Below are positions 12,282 to 23,422 of a stretch of 64,000 nucleotides of DNA, one piece after another. How positions within the stretch are numbered: the first letter of the stretch is position 1; every line of letters starts with the position of its first letter. The translations under genes and the position numbers were made by a program. This DNA comes from Medicago truncatula. Taxonomy: Eukaryota > Streptophyta > Magnoliopsida > Fabales > Fabaceae. The stretch spans positions 3,730,001 through 3,794,000 of the forward strand of contig NC_053046.1 of the NCBI RefSeq assembly GCF_003473485.1. Reading direction: 5' to 3'. Under the pieces are notes generated by a model. That model saw only the letters and a program-made list of their open reading frames with translations, was not told the DNA's origin and ran no database searches.

Positions 12282-12572
12282 CTCCCTCCGTCCCATAATA
12301 ACTGAATCATTTGCAATAAAAAAGTGTCCTAAAATAACTGAGTCATTTCACTTTTCAATACAATATTAATTTTTTTTTCCCTTTATAACTCTAATTAATA
12401 TTACTTTCATCACTCACAATTCGATATATTCCACTATGCATTTATGATAGTGGAGAATGCACCAATACTTAACAATAGCACTTAAAACCATTTTTCTCTC
12501 TCCTTCCTTTATACATTTTTCTTAATATGTGTGAAATGAGAATATGGCTCAATTAATCCGAAACGGAGGGAG
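12282..12572. mobile_element. Stowaway-type MITE (Tc1/mariner-like)
   Basis: The ends CTCCCTCCGTCCCATAATAA and the inverted AATCCGAAACGGAGGGAG are the classic plant Stowaway termini, flanked by TA on both sides (12280-12281 and 12573-12574). The element is 291 bp with no coding capacity. Confidence 0.9.
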
Positions 12573-12919
12573 TATAACATATGTTATTCACTTAAAAATA
12601 TAAAGCCATACAATGGTCTTAATTTTTTTAATTCTATCTAAGCTAATGTAGTTTACAAGTTGATGATATGAACCTTATATCAGAATATTTTTTAACACAC
12701 ACGCTCGCACGCACAAACACAATTGACTCAAATGTATATGAAGGTGTGTTGTGTGATATACAAGAATGCTCAAAAAGCACAAGTAATGTTTGGTATTGAC
12801 TCATTTACACCGAAGACAAATGTATGAAGCATATCTTAGAACAATGTGTTACGTTTTATTTCTTATAGTAAGCAAAAAAAAAAATGTGTCCCTCCATAAA
12901 GACTAAAAATACATATTAT

Positions 12920-13125
12920 TAGCGGCCCTTATACATGGACCACCTTAGGTGGCATATACTCTTTAACAACCACACATAAGTGTGACATGTGCCAAAAATA
13001 GTGAAACTCGTCCAAAAAGGGGCGATAGTGTGATGTGAAATTATTAAAATAACTCTGTCATATGGAGGTGTACATGAGAGGTACATAAAAAGGATGTCAA
13101 CTTATATTTTTCTTTTTTTATTGTG
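12920..13125. mobile_element. Insertion specific to array copy C
   Basis: Between blocks that are adjacent in copy B (AAAAATACATATT and GTGCATGGAC-type sequence), copy C has about 200 extra bases starting GCGGCCCTTATACATGGACC. The insert's class is not recognised, and its boundaries are known only to within a few bases. Confidence 0.5.
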
Positions 13126-13332
13126 CATAGACGAAAAAATTAATAACACCTTTTATAGAGACTGAAGTTAAAATACCTTGATTTTTTAGAACATTAAAAA
13201 TATTCAGCTTAGTGCTTCAAATGATAATATTTGCTCTATAATGAGCATTTCGAGTAGAGAAAAACTTTGAAAATCAATTATTTGTTAGCAAAATTATTCT
13301 AAAATTGTATGTGTCGCTCTACCAACGCGTTG

Positions 13333-13440
13333 AATGATAAGTTGATGAAGGGTAAAATTGTTCTCTATGAAGGAAGTGAAGAAGCTTTAGTGGTCTTGAA
13401 AGTTGGGGTTAACGGTATCTTTAAGACAATGTCTACAAAC
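13333..13440 (+). pseudogene. Subtilase-like PA-domain fragment, array copy C
   Basis: One uninterrupted frame reads LNDKLMKGKIVLYEGSEEAL then VVLKVGVNGIFKT. This matches the pattern of the PA domain of plant subtilisin-like proteases (KGKIVLCEG followed by A/V-G-V-G). No catalytic Asp, His or Ser region is found nearby, so it is a fragment. Confidence 0.55.
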
Positions 13441-14087
13441 TATCCAAAGGAATAAAATGAATCAAATGTGTTATTTTATTTTCTTTAGTTAATTTATCTT
13501 TCTTTGTTCTTTACTATTTATTGCTTTGTTTCTTTAATTTTCAGTAAACTTGTTTCAGCTTTCTAACATTGGTGCTTTCATTGAGAATGTGTCAAAGACA
13601 CTATATATAGGAAGGATAGTAACCCTAATAGATCTAAAGACTAAAGACCTAATTTAAAGATCCAACTAGAAACAATTAAAATGACAAACTAATATAATTA
13701 TACTTCTCAAATAAATAACTAAATTATTTATTTGAGTCTAGTTACACTCTTTAACATTGCCAACCGATTCACTTGAACCTTATCCTCATGGTTCAACACT
13801 CTCTAACAATTTCTGTTGGAGCATTCCATGATATGCAAAATATAGTGATAACAATATTGGCAACTTGGAATTAAGGTTCCCTCCCTTCACCGTTAGTTAA
13901 TTTTTTTACTCTTGAAAATTGTTGTGGCAGGTAACACATTAAATAGAAAGTATGTTACCTAGTTCAAATTTAGAGACAATAGAACATATGAGGTAAATTA
14001 CTCTTTTCTTTCTTATGTTGTAACGTACCTTACTCTATCTTCTGATTATTCGCCTTAAAATATACAATGGTCTCAATTTTTGAATTC

Positions 14088-14195
14088 ACCGCTAGTGAAG
14101 GAAAAATTGTTATTTGTAAAGGAAGTAAAGGTGCCTAAGAGGCTTTGAAAGTGGGCGGTGTTGGTGTCTTGATAGAAGGTGATACTTTTACATAT
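14088..14195 (+). pseudogene. Subtilase-like PA-domain fragment, array copy D
   Basis: Allowing one missing base, the sequence reads LVK(G)KIVICKGSKGA, stop, EALKVGGVGVLIEGDTF. It is the same segment as the fragments at 11452 and 13333, again decayed by a stop and a frameshift. Confidence 0.5.
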
Positions 14196-14407
14196 ACCGC
14201 AATCTTTTAGACCATCTACAATGATAGGATCTTAACTATTTAAGACCTGGTACCTATCAATTAAGCTATGTTTACGATTAGACAACTTATTAAAATTGAT
14301 GAAATAAGCAAATCAAAATTAAATTTGATATGCTTTCAAAAAAACAAAATTAAATTTTATATTCTTTCCAAAAAAAATTAAATTTTATATTCTAAAATCA
14401 TAAAATT

Positions 14408-15271
14408 TTCTCTTGGTGTGGTGGAGGGGGTGAGACGTGGCAGTGGAGGCGGAGACTGTGAGCGTGGGAGGAAGAGATGTTAGAGGAGTGTAGGACTTTT
14501 CTGCTTGATGTTTCTTTGCATGTTAATGTTTCAGATCATTGGTTGTGGATTCCTGACCCCTCTGAGGGATACTCTGTTCGGGCTGCTTAACACGTGTTGA
14601 CATCTAAAGATTTACCTCCGGTGGATTCAGCAGCGGAGATGATTTGACATTGGCAGGTTCCTTTGAAAGTCTCAATTTTTGCTTGGAGGCTACTTCGTGG
14701 TCTATAGAGGTGTCATCTCTTCAAAAGCTGGTTTGTGTGTGTCAGGTTGCAGGACTTCAGAATCGGCGCAACACTTGTTACTATCTTGCTCTAATTGTGC
14801 TTCTTTATGGCCCATGGTTCGTGATTGGATTGGTTTCTTTGGAGCCGACACTAATATTTTTTCTGATCAGTTTTGTTCAGTTTGTTCATTCTACAGGTGG
14901 TAGTAAGGCTAGAAAGTCTTTTCTTCAGCTTATTTGGTTTCTTTGTGCCTGGGTATTATGGACTGAACGTAACAATAGGTTATTCAATAATGCTATTACT
15001 CCTATGCTTAGGTTGATGGACAAAGTAAAATACTTGTTGTTAGGATGGTTGAAAGCTAGTAAAGCCACCTTTCCTTTTGGTACTGATAGGTGGTGGTCAA
15101 ACCCTTTTCTTTGTATGAGCATTGGCTAATTGGTTTTTGTTGTTGTACATACCATCGAATACCGTTGTTTCTTGAGGAGTCTCTCTGGCACGTCTTTTGC
15201 TAGAGAGTCTCTTGTGGTGTGTTAATATAATTCAATTTTTGTTTGTTAAAAAAAAATTAATAATTCCTAAA
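14408..15271 (+). mobile_element. 5'-truncated, decayed LINE (zf-RVT end)
   Basis: Broken plus-strand frames include VPLKVSIFAWRLLR (zinc-binding reverse-transcriptase region), FLCAWVLWTERNNRLFNN and LGWLKASKATFPFGTDRWWS, the usual C-terminus of plant L1-type LINEs. The longest piece without a stop is 161 codons (14644-15129). The element is bracketed by exact 14-base repeats AAAATCATAAAATT at 14394-14407 and 15272-15285, with an A-rich tail near 15248-15270. Confidence 0.85.
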
Positions 15272-15481
15272 AAAATCATAAAATTAATAATAAAATATTT
15301 AATTTTAATTATAAATTTAAAGAATCCAATTATTTACCGTAACAATATTATTCTTTCAAATTCGTTGGTTTATAATATGTCATATGAGCCTCTCTTTTTT
15401 TACCGCTATTGATATCGTGAATAGAACATTTTTTGACAAAACAAAAATGTGACAGAATGAATGACCCTGCATTTTTTTGTA

Positions 15482-15775
15482 GGCTTAATTGTACTTTTGG
15501 ACCTCTATCTTTCCAAAAGTTGCGGTTATGGTCCCCTAACTAATTTAAATACAAAACAGCCCCCTATATTTTGATTATTTGGCAGTTTTGGACCCCCAGT
15601 CAATTAGTGAGGTGCCACGTGGCCCCCTAAATAATACACGTGGCACTCACTAATGGACTGGGGGTCCAAAATTGCCAAAGAATCAAAACATAGAGGATTG
15701 TTTTGTATTTAAATTAGTTAGGGGGCCATAACCGTAACTTTTGGAAAGATAGAGATCCAAAAGTGCAATTAAGCT
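15482..15775. mobile_element. Foldback MITE, GGCTTAATTG family, long form
   Basis: The arms beginning GGCTTAATTGTACTTTTGGA (15482) and ending TCCAAAAGTGCAATTAAGCT are nearly perfect inverted repeats that also match internally (AACTAATTTAAATACAAAAC against its complement). The flanks TTTTTTGTA and TTTTTTACT are only an approximate 9-bp duplication. A short relative is at 25586-25747. Confidence 0.8.
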
Positions 15776-15785
15776 TTTTTTACTA

Positions 15786-17186
15786 TATCCTTCAACCTAT
15801 TTTTAAGGATATTTTTTTAAAGTGGAGATAACATTATCTTGAGAGCATCACACAGTCTATGTCTTCAAATTTAACAGCAAATTGTGAAGATATGAATAAT
15901 TCAAAACAATTTACTTCATAATTATAAGATGTCGAAACAAAAAGAAAAACTTCTCACGCACTGCATAATGGTGTTAACCAGACTCTTAGGGAAAGTCCCA
16001 TTCCACCCTGTTATATGTTGTTGCCATATCTAACTTCCACCGGGCGGCTCGCCTGAATGCCGAGTCTTTCTCCGCCGCCAACTCAACGTCGAGCAATGTT
16101 ATTTGAACAATCATTTGAGACAATTTTTATAACAACTTCTTTTTCTCTCTTTTCATTAATAAAAAATAATAGAGAGAGAAAATAATAAGAGCATACTCTG
16201 AGTATGAGAGGAAGTTGTCAAAAAATTATATAAATATCATTTCTCATCTAAATTTATGCCAACAAAAAATTGAAGTTGTCACAAACTTTCCTTAATTCCA
16301 AAAAACTAATGAAAACTATTTCTCCTTCAAAATTAAATCTATTTACACTAATAGAGAGACAAAGCATATAAAATTAAAACTTGATTTTTCCACACATTAA
16401 GAGCCTCTTTGAAACACTTCCCAAAAACTCTTTTTTAGTTTTTAAAAACTTGAAAATTAAAAACTTTTTTGCTAAACTATTTTTTAAAATTACAGTTTTG
16501 GAAACTGTTTTGAATTTTTTTTAGTTTTGAGGACTAAAACTAAAACATGTAAAAGGATAATTATTGTGAGAAGAGGACTTGTATATTTCAAAAACTGAAA
16601 ACAAAAACTATTTCAAACAGGCTCTAAATATCCTATTTCATCTCTCCACCATACACCTGGAGCACATCGGACTAGCCGAGTTTAAACACCGACACATTGT
16701 TGAAACAACTCTCACACTATTAAGTCATGCTTCCATTCCCTCACCTTTTGAATGACTTCACAACTAACTTTCATCCTATAATTTTTTAATATTGGTGTTA
16801 TGCTAAAAAAAAAATTATCCTCCATGTAGTACACCATGTGTCTTCCCTGGCACATGTTTTCGAGGGTTTAATTTGGTAGAACAAATACATTTTTCTTGTT
16901 TATGCTAAATACTTTTTAGTAGCCTATTGCAGACTTACATCGTCTAAACCGGAAAAAACATGAACGATGAAGCTTCATTATTATTCATTTGCCAAAATAA
17001 GAGAGGTTATATTATTTATACAAACTATAAAAAGAAAACGATATCATACATGTATGAATTCAATTAACTTAATTCATTTATGGCGACTCATGTGAAAGAG
17101 TATAAATATGAATAAAAGGGTGCAAGTGAAAAAACAATTACTAATTGCTAATTGCAATTTTGTTAACAGTAGTCAATTTCACTTTT
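15786..17186. other. Intergenic, no gene
   Basis: AT-rich sequence with the second copy of the GATATTTGTACAAC MITE (16096-16237). An inverted GAGCCTCTTTGAAACACTTCCC / CTATTTCAAACAGGCTC pair (about 16401-16625) may be another small MITE. Nothing coding is recognised. Confidence 0.5.
16096..16237. mobile_element. Short MITE, GATATTTGTACAAC family, copy 2 (diverged)
   Basis: It shares with 58126-58271 the same order of blocks: the left TIR-like TATTTGAACAATCATTTGAG, TCTTTTTCTCTCTTTTCATT, AATAGAGAGAG, GAGTATGAGAGGAAGTTGTC, then ATAAATATCATTTCTC. It is more diverged than the other two. Confidence 0.6.
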
Positions 17187-19931
17187 TTACTGTTCTATAT
17201 GTTGTGCAAGTTCTTTCAATGCCTGAAAGAGAGAAAAAAGAAACAGTCATTTGATATTACTATACTAGAGAAAAGATTCAATAGTGTCATTGGGCTCACC
17301 ATCTTGGTGTCTTGAAGTGCATCTTCTAATGTCTTTATTTTCTGCTACAAGTATTATATAAATCATCAAATTACCCTAAGCATATTGGATTGCCTAGGTT
17401 TAATAGAGAAATTATTGCATAAAAACTCACATTCTTGATATCTCCAAGACTAGCTTCAAGCCAATCAATTTTTTGTAATGCTAACCTACATGACAAGCTT
17501 GTTCTAGCCCTTGTTGTTTCCTCAAGTGCCAAACTCATACTTAGATCATCTTTGTTTTGCATTTCAACCTGCATTTAACTATGTTTAAGCAACGATCCCT
17601 ACATAATAAGGACATAGGTACAAATACAACAATGATAATGGTTTGTTACCGTTTTGGACATCAATGATCCTTCTGAAACCACATTGTTGTGTTCGCACGC
17701 ACCATCCATCTCTTCCGTTGTCTGCATGAATAATTTTACATACTTGTCGGTTATTTCTACCGGAAAAGCTACTAATCATGAAAGGTTTGTTCACAAATAG
17801 CTAACGAATTTGTGTTTAATCAACCAAATTTGTTCTTGGCCGAAAACATGGTAGTTGAATGGCTCTAATTTATGAAACTCTCAATTATGTGCACATTTTC
17901 ATGTTTCTACAAGACAATTAAAAATACAAAAAGCTAGTTTTGTTGAAAGAGTTTAAAATGTCGTTCTTGATATTGACAAACCTGAATCATTTCTAACAAT
18001 TCTGAATTTTTCCAGGGGCCTTGATCACTCATCAAGCAACCTCCATATTCAGAACATGTGCAATTACCACCCAAAAATGTTGGCAAGTTACTGAAAAATT
18101 GAACAATTAGATCTAAGAGTTTCATTAAACGCAGAACATCACAAATAGACCTAATTGTAAGTAGTAACATATTCATCAAAAAAAGGCTTCAACTTCCTAA
18201 GTTGCCTGTTGCTACAGAAAAAATCATGGCTTAACTATACAAAAGTCGTTTTACCTCGGATCAATAGCCTCTAGCAACACACTGAGATAATTAGAACCCA
18301 AAACCTGAAAAAGGAATGTTGGAGATTTAACATAAACACAAAACTGTAAGATAGAGGTTGATACAACAAAATATAGTAATAGTTGTATAAAATCCGTACT
18401 TGAATTTTTGCTACTGTGCGTTCACTTAGGAATGCCTTCACTGCTTTCCACAACATCTTAAAGCCAGAACCAGCATTAATAATAAAGAGTTTATTTAGAG
18501 TCTGCAAAAAAAAAAATAGATGAACTTTAATCAACTTCAATAGGGAAACTACTACAATAAAAATTTAAGAATTCGTCTTTAACTTTTTATGTTATTATTG
18601 TTGTAAACTTTGAAAACTATATAACCATTGTCATATTATCAAATAATCTAACTTAATCACACATTAATAGCATTCATGTCACATATATCCAAATCATCTG
18701 CTCATGAGCTATGATCAACAAAAAGTACCTCAGGATAATAACTGCTATCAATCTTCTGAATTTCCATGAAGATGTACCTTGCAGGCTTTGAGAAATTAGA
18801 CATTCCCTAGAAGAATAATACAACCACATAACCAAATCAGCATTATTAGACTATATGATAAATTATGAAACACTGAAAAATTTGCTTACTACTCCATTGA
18901 CATCCAAGATACTTGTGGTGGAAGCTATGTGTCTTTTAGCTGCTAACGAACATGCAGGGTATCTAACTCTTAGTGTTTTCTCTTGTTCTGACACATGATG
19001 CTTGATAAGCCTTTCTTGTGTGGTTATTTGCCACAGTTTGTTAATATCTATCATCCCAATTCTCTCAATATACACAGGTCTGCCACATTTATCAACTCCA
19101 TGGTATCCATGGGGATAACATTTTTTCACTTCTGTGTATTCTGTGAATTTGAATTCCTGATTATGTACCAAAAAATGAATGACATCAAATACAAATTAAA
19201 ACTCAACTATAGTCAATACTCAATAGCATCATTATTGAACTAAACCTTAGCATGCAGACAATAGGTAAAGAATAACTTTATAATTTTATCAATAAGTTTT
19301 TAAAAAGTTTTATCAACCAAACCAAACAAAAATTTCATATTTAAAATTTTTACGTGCATCGAAATCCTTCTGAGCCAATTCACCTTATGAATCATGTCGA
19401 CTCGAAATTCCTTTCGCCATTTCAGATAATTGAGAAACATATCTTTGGATATCGTCATATCAAAATCATTCATCCGCAGAAACCTTGACGTCAAAGGCAA
19501 TACAGTTAGAAAACCAAGTCCATAAACATGATTTAGAACAGAAAGAGAAATAGACATCTATAATCTTAATCTATTTACCTTAGAAGAGTATGATAATCAT
19601 TGTGTTTAGGTGGTAATAGACCCTCACGTGAAAGCATTTCGCGAAAAGCCTCAACAATTTGCTCATCATTTGGATCATGAGTTCCTTCTAGAACCATTTC
19701 CAAACTTTTACTCCTTCCAAATTTCATGAGTGGGTAAGACAACAATGACTTGATGGAGAGTGAAGCCTTTTTCTTTCCTTTTTGTGTAGTAGGGAGATCC
19801 CAATGCATTTCAATAGGAGGATGAATTGATTTGGTCCTCAATCCCTTAACACCAGAAGACGATGCATTTTTTCTATCACTTCTTGTTATAACAATATCTC
19901 TGTCTTCGCCTTTCGCTGTTGGAGTACTCAT
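17187..19931 (-). CDS. SEC14/CRAL-TRIO phosphatidylinositol-transfer-like protein (11 exons)
   Basis: Exons (minus): 19579-19931, 19384-19483, 18890-19156, 18729-18806, 18400-18501, 18255-18304, 17982-18090, 17650-17721, 17431-17568, 17300-17344, 17187-17222. They join to 1350 nt, 449 residues, with consistent phases. A basic N-terminal region (to about residue 80) precedes a CRAL-TRIO-N helix bundle (about 85-150). The SEC14 lipid-binding domain (about 155-335) contains [37 protein letters not shown] and [19 protein letters not shown] predicted coiled-coil tail follows (about 360-449). Plant SEC14-like SFH proteins bind phosphatidylinositol and phosphatidylcholine and support phosphoinositide signalling in polarised growth. 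Many relatives end in a nodulin-like basic domain; this one does not. The start is fixed by an in-frame TGA directly before the ATG. Confidence 0.93.
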
Positions 19932-19975
19932 TCATACAAATTTATTGAGTATTTGGATACGGTTTGCCTTCAAAA

Positions 19976-20162
19976 CTATAAGCAGAAACAATTTTTTTAT
20001 TTTTCTCACTATATTGACCAATTCACAATCAAAATAATAAGCCCCTCATATGAAAAATTTGAAATGTAGGAAGAAACATAAAGAAAAAAAAGCATTACTT
20101 ACAAGAAGGAAGTAAGGTACGAAGTAGAATGAAGAATAATAATTGTTGTGTGAAGCAGACAT
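19976..20162 (-). promoter_or_regulatory. 5' UTR intron and predicted upstream ORF of the SEC14-like gene
   Basis: On the minus strand an ATG at 20162 runs 20 codons to a strong GTAAGT donor at 20102. The best acceptor upstream of the main ATG (TTCTGCTTATAG, exon from 19975) would add TTT TGA, closing a 21-codon upstream ORF ahead of the coding start at 19931. The splice sites are read from sequence; translation of the upstream ORF is inference. Confidence 0.45.
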
Positions 20163-20199
20163 GATGTTAAGGATCGAATTGGAATTGCCTGCGTTCCAA

Positions 20200-21284
20200 G
20201 AAAGCGCGAAAACTGAGAATGGAAGTTCGGTATCTTTTCTTTTTAATCAACTTGTGGAACATACATATTCTTTAATTAAAAAATAATCATATGAATTAAT
20301 AAAAAAAAACTATATAATAATAAACTTCTCTTTGTTTGATAAATGCGTAATAAAATTCTCTTTTAAATAGAACTATGAATTTAATTTATATGCACATGTA
20401 TTTAAGGGCAATAATTTTTGCACGTATAAAGTTGACACGGTCGGTGTATATAAAAAACAAATTCATATAATTATGTTGTCTGATGCTAACTTTTTTGCGT
20501 CAAAATAACATATTTTATATATTTATAGTGTGATGTTCGTGGTCCATTGTGGATTGATTTTGAGTCAAAAAGTCATTCATTTCAAAAATAATATGCATTA
20601 TGATCGTATTTAAATTACTTCCCAAAAGAACAAACTTGGTCTGGTTAAGTACGTCTCGGATAAATAGCTTGTTCGACTTGTTTTTTTATTTCTCATAAGT
20701 TCCTTCTACTTAAGGTGATTCCATATGAAGTGTGTCGGAAATTGAATATAAATATCTCTCTTAGCGGAATTTTGAACATTAATTTGTCACACTATGACTA
20801 TCTAGTCTTTCTCGTTAGATCCAACTTTGTTGATGGCTTGTTCGATTTTTATCAATTGATAATTATATATGTATATCATGCCGAAAATAACATATTATAA
20901 GTTGAATAAAGTTAAGATAAATAGTACTCCATCGATCATATTTTCATTGAACGATTAATATATCTGATCTATATAAAGATCAAATACATTGGATATTCAA
21001 TGAATCTAAAAAGTTATTTTTTCTCATTAATGTGACCGGATAAAAACCAAATACATCATTTCCTCCTTTTCACTTTCTATTGAATCAAACAAAGAGAAAA
21101 TATCTATAGTAATTATTAATTAGGATATAAGGGGTGTAACTAGCAATAATTTAAATACGACCCTTTCGTTCTCAACACGACAAGGGATTCTGTTTTTCCA
21201 GCATAAACAAACAACTTCAGTATCGATAATCAGAAGGAAAAAAAAAACACAGAAGCCGATCGAGTGAAAGCGAAGAAAGAAACC
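20200..21284. other. Divergent intergenic region between the SEC14-like gene and PBD1
   Basis: About 1 kb of AT-rich DNA between the leader of the minus-strand SEC14-like gene and the plus-strand proteasome gene. It must hold both promoters. No repeat or clear regulatory site is recognised. Confidence 0.5.
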
Positions 21285-23422
21285 ATGGAATGTGTATTCG
21301 GATTAGTAGGAACTGATTTCGCCATCGTAGTAGCTGATACATCAGCAGTACACAGCATCCTCGTACACAAATCCAATGAAGACAAGATCATGTTCCTCGA
21401 TTCCCACAAACTCGTTGCTGCTAGCGGAGAACCCGGTGACAGGTTTCATTCTCTCTTCTTCTTCTTCTCCTTCAAGTTTTGATTTTGATTTTGAATTTTG
21501 ATTCATTGGTTTCAACTTTTAGGGTTCAGTTTACTGAATACATTCAAAAGAACGTTGCTTTGTATCAATTTCGTAATGGGATCCCTCTCACCACTGCTGC
21601 AGCTGCTAATTTCACTCGTGGCGAACTCGCCACTGCTCTCCGCAAGGTATCCATATACCCCTTTTTCCAAACCCTACTAATTAGTACTATACTTTCTCGT
21701 ATTCATCATTTAGTTTGATTCCATAAGCTATCCATAATTACAACTTTTTACTTCTAGTGCTTTCATAGGTTGATCTAATAATAAAGTTTAATATTTGGAT
21801 TTAGTTGTTTGGATTGACTTATTTAAGATTATCTATTGGCATTAATACTTGTAAGACTATTTGGGAGAGCTTATATAATACTAAAATTCTGCTATGCTAT
21901 AGTGCTATAGCGCCAGTATAGATGCAATTTGGAATTGGTATTCCTTGCAATCAGCAAGTTCCCACATTCAGGGTGACTGTTAGATGGAGATTAGACAGTA
22001 TAGACTTTAAGATTTTATATTTATTTTTTAAAACTAAAAAACAAGATTTGAAATTTGCATCGTCGGATCTCAATCCAACGGTCACTGATATGGCTAAATG
22101 CGTGAATGTGGGAACTTGTTGAGTGCACGAAATCCCAATTCTGCTATTTGACAATAGTGTATCGCAGAACAATAGTGGTCTGTCCAATATCCGCTACGCT
22201 ATAGCAGTATAGCACCGCTGTAGCTGCTATTTAACAACGTTGAGTTTATACATAAGCGCTTATGCTTTTGTTTGGACTTTGAATTGGCTTAGTCGGGCTT
22301 ATTTGTTATTTGAACTTTGTGATACTGTTTGGTAGAACTGATGAAAACAGCTTATGACAATTTTCAAAAGCTTTTTTCAGCTTATCTTCATAAGTTCTCT
22401 TATATAATTTATAAAAACAACTTATAAGGTGCGTTTGGTTTGCAAAACAGCAGGTACTGTACAGAACAGTACAAGAAAGAATAGCACAATACAAGGGAGA
22501 ACAGCATAGGACAAATTTTTATGACATTGAATAATTTTTTGTTTTATACGATTTTTGGAGGACAAAATGTTATTTTGGTATTTTAGACAACTTGTACGTG
22601 GGACAAAAAGTTGTGCTGTGGTTTGGTGATGGACAAAAATATCAGTTTTTGTCCTGTCCATTGCCTCCATTTTGTCATGTACCTGAAACGGTTTTACAAA
22701 TCAAACACTGGACAACTGGAGTTGTTCTGTCATGTTCTTCATTTTTTAGCAAATCAAACGCACATACAAAAAAAAATTAACTTTATTTCATCTTTTGCTA
22801 TAGAAATAGCTTATGTAAGCTTATCCATAAGCGCTTATCATGATAATCTCTTGTGCTATAAGCTGCAAATAGGTTGTTTATCCAAACAGGCCCCAAGTGT
22901 TCAATTAACCTGTTTACCCAAACAGAGCTTATGTCAACAGTCAATTGGGAACATAATTAAATGCTTTTTATAAATTGAGCTACTGATATGCTTAGGTTCA
23001 TGTTGTTTCCTAGAATTCATTAGCCATGTTGCATTGTGATTATTGATAACGAGTGAGCGTATTTATACTTGAATTTTGTTTTTGTTTAGAACCCCTACTC
23101 TGTGAACATCCTTCTTGCTGGTTATGACAAAGAGACAGGCCCATCACTATACTATATTGACTACATTGCAACACTTCACAAGCTTGAAAAGGGTGCTTTT
23201 GGTTATGGTTCCTATTTTTCACTATCAATGATGGACAGACACTACCATAGTGGAATGTCTGTGGAAGAAGCAATTGATCTTGTTGATAAGTGCATTGCGG
23301 AAATCAGATCAAGGTTGGTTGTGGCACCTCCAAACTTTGTTATCAAAATTGTTGACAAGGATGGTGCAAGAGAGTATGCATGGCGTCAATCAGTGAATGA
23401 CACTCCTGTTCCTTCAGCTTGA
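21285..23422 (+). CDS. PBD1: 20S proteasome subunit beta type-2 (beta-4), 3 exons
   Basis: Exons 21285-21442, 21523-21646 and 23090-23422 join to 615 nt, 204 residues, the usual length for plant PBD1/PBD2. The protein starts [20 protein letters not shown], covers the whole Ntn-hydrolase fold and ends NDTPVPSA. Beta-4 is a structural subunit of the 20S core ring: it has no propeptide and no N-terminal catalytic Thr, as seen here. Typical segments include [20 protein letters not shown] and [20 protein letters not shown]. The upstream in-frame start at 21264 is less likely, because the family begins at MECVFG. Intron 2 (21647-23089) is swollen by nested MITEs. Confidence 0.97.
21890..22235. mobile_element. 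MITE-like insertion(s) in PBD1 intron 2, left cluster
   Basis: GCTATAGTGCTATAGCGCCA near 21898 and the GCTACGCTATAGCAGTATAGCACCGC stretch near 22191 form an outer related pair. Inside, AACAAGTTCCCACATTCA-type sequence near 21953 is inverted near 22102-22120, giving an inner foldback of about 210 bp. There is no coding capacity; end points are approximate. Confidence 0.55.
22429..22765. mobile_element. hAT-type MITE in PBD1 intron 2
   Basis: GTGCGTTTGGTTTGCAAAAC at 22431 and the inverted GCAAATCAAACGCAC ending near 22762 are the TIRs. GAACAGTACAAGAAAG-type subterminal sequence is inverted as TTCTGTCATGTTCTTC. It appears nested in an older repeat marked by ATAAGCGCTTAT at 22250 and 22829. No 8-bp duplication could be confirmed. 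Confidence 0.6.

Larger units (their letters stand above)
8560..14200. repeat. Tandem segmental duplication array (three to four copies)
   Basis: The same succession of blocks recurs. GTGTCCCTCxACxAAGACTAAAA-type sequence is at 8566, 11202 and 12886. The block GAGAAAAACTTTGAAAA occurs near 8740, 11390 and 13256. CAATGGTCTCAATTCTTGAATTC-type sequence is at 10920, 12612 and 14069. GGGGTCCAAACAATGCTACAAC is at about 10139 and 11814. Base spacing is about 1.69 kb between the second and third copies and longer after the first, because copy A carries later insertions. Copies are roughly A 8560-10990, B 10990-12690, C 12690-14070, with a fragment of D after that. Each copy seems to descend from a stretch containing part of a subtilase gene. 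Confidence 0.75.

Noticed and set aside
13560-13620. ACATTGGTGCTTTCATTGAG considered as an LTR retrotransposon primer-binding region
   Set aside because: No paired LTRs or internal coding sequence could be found around it.
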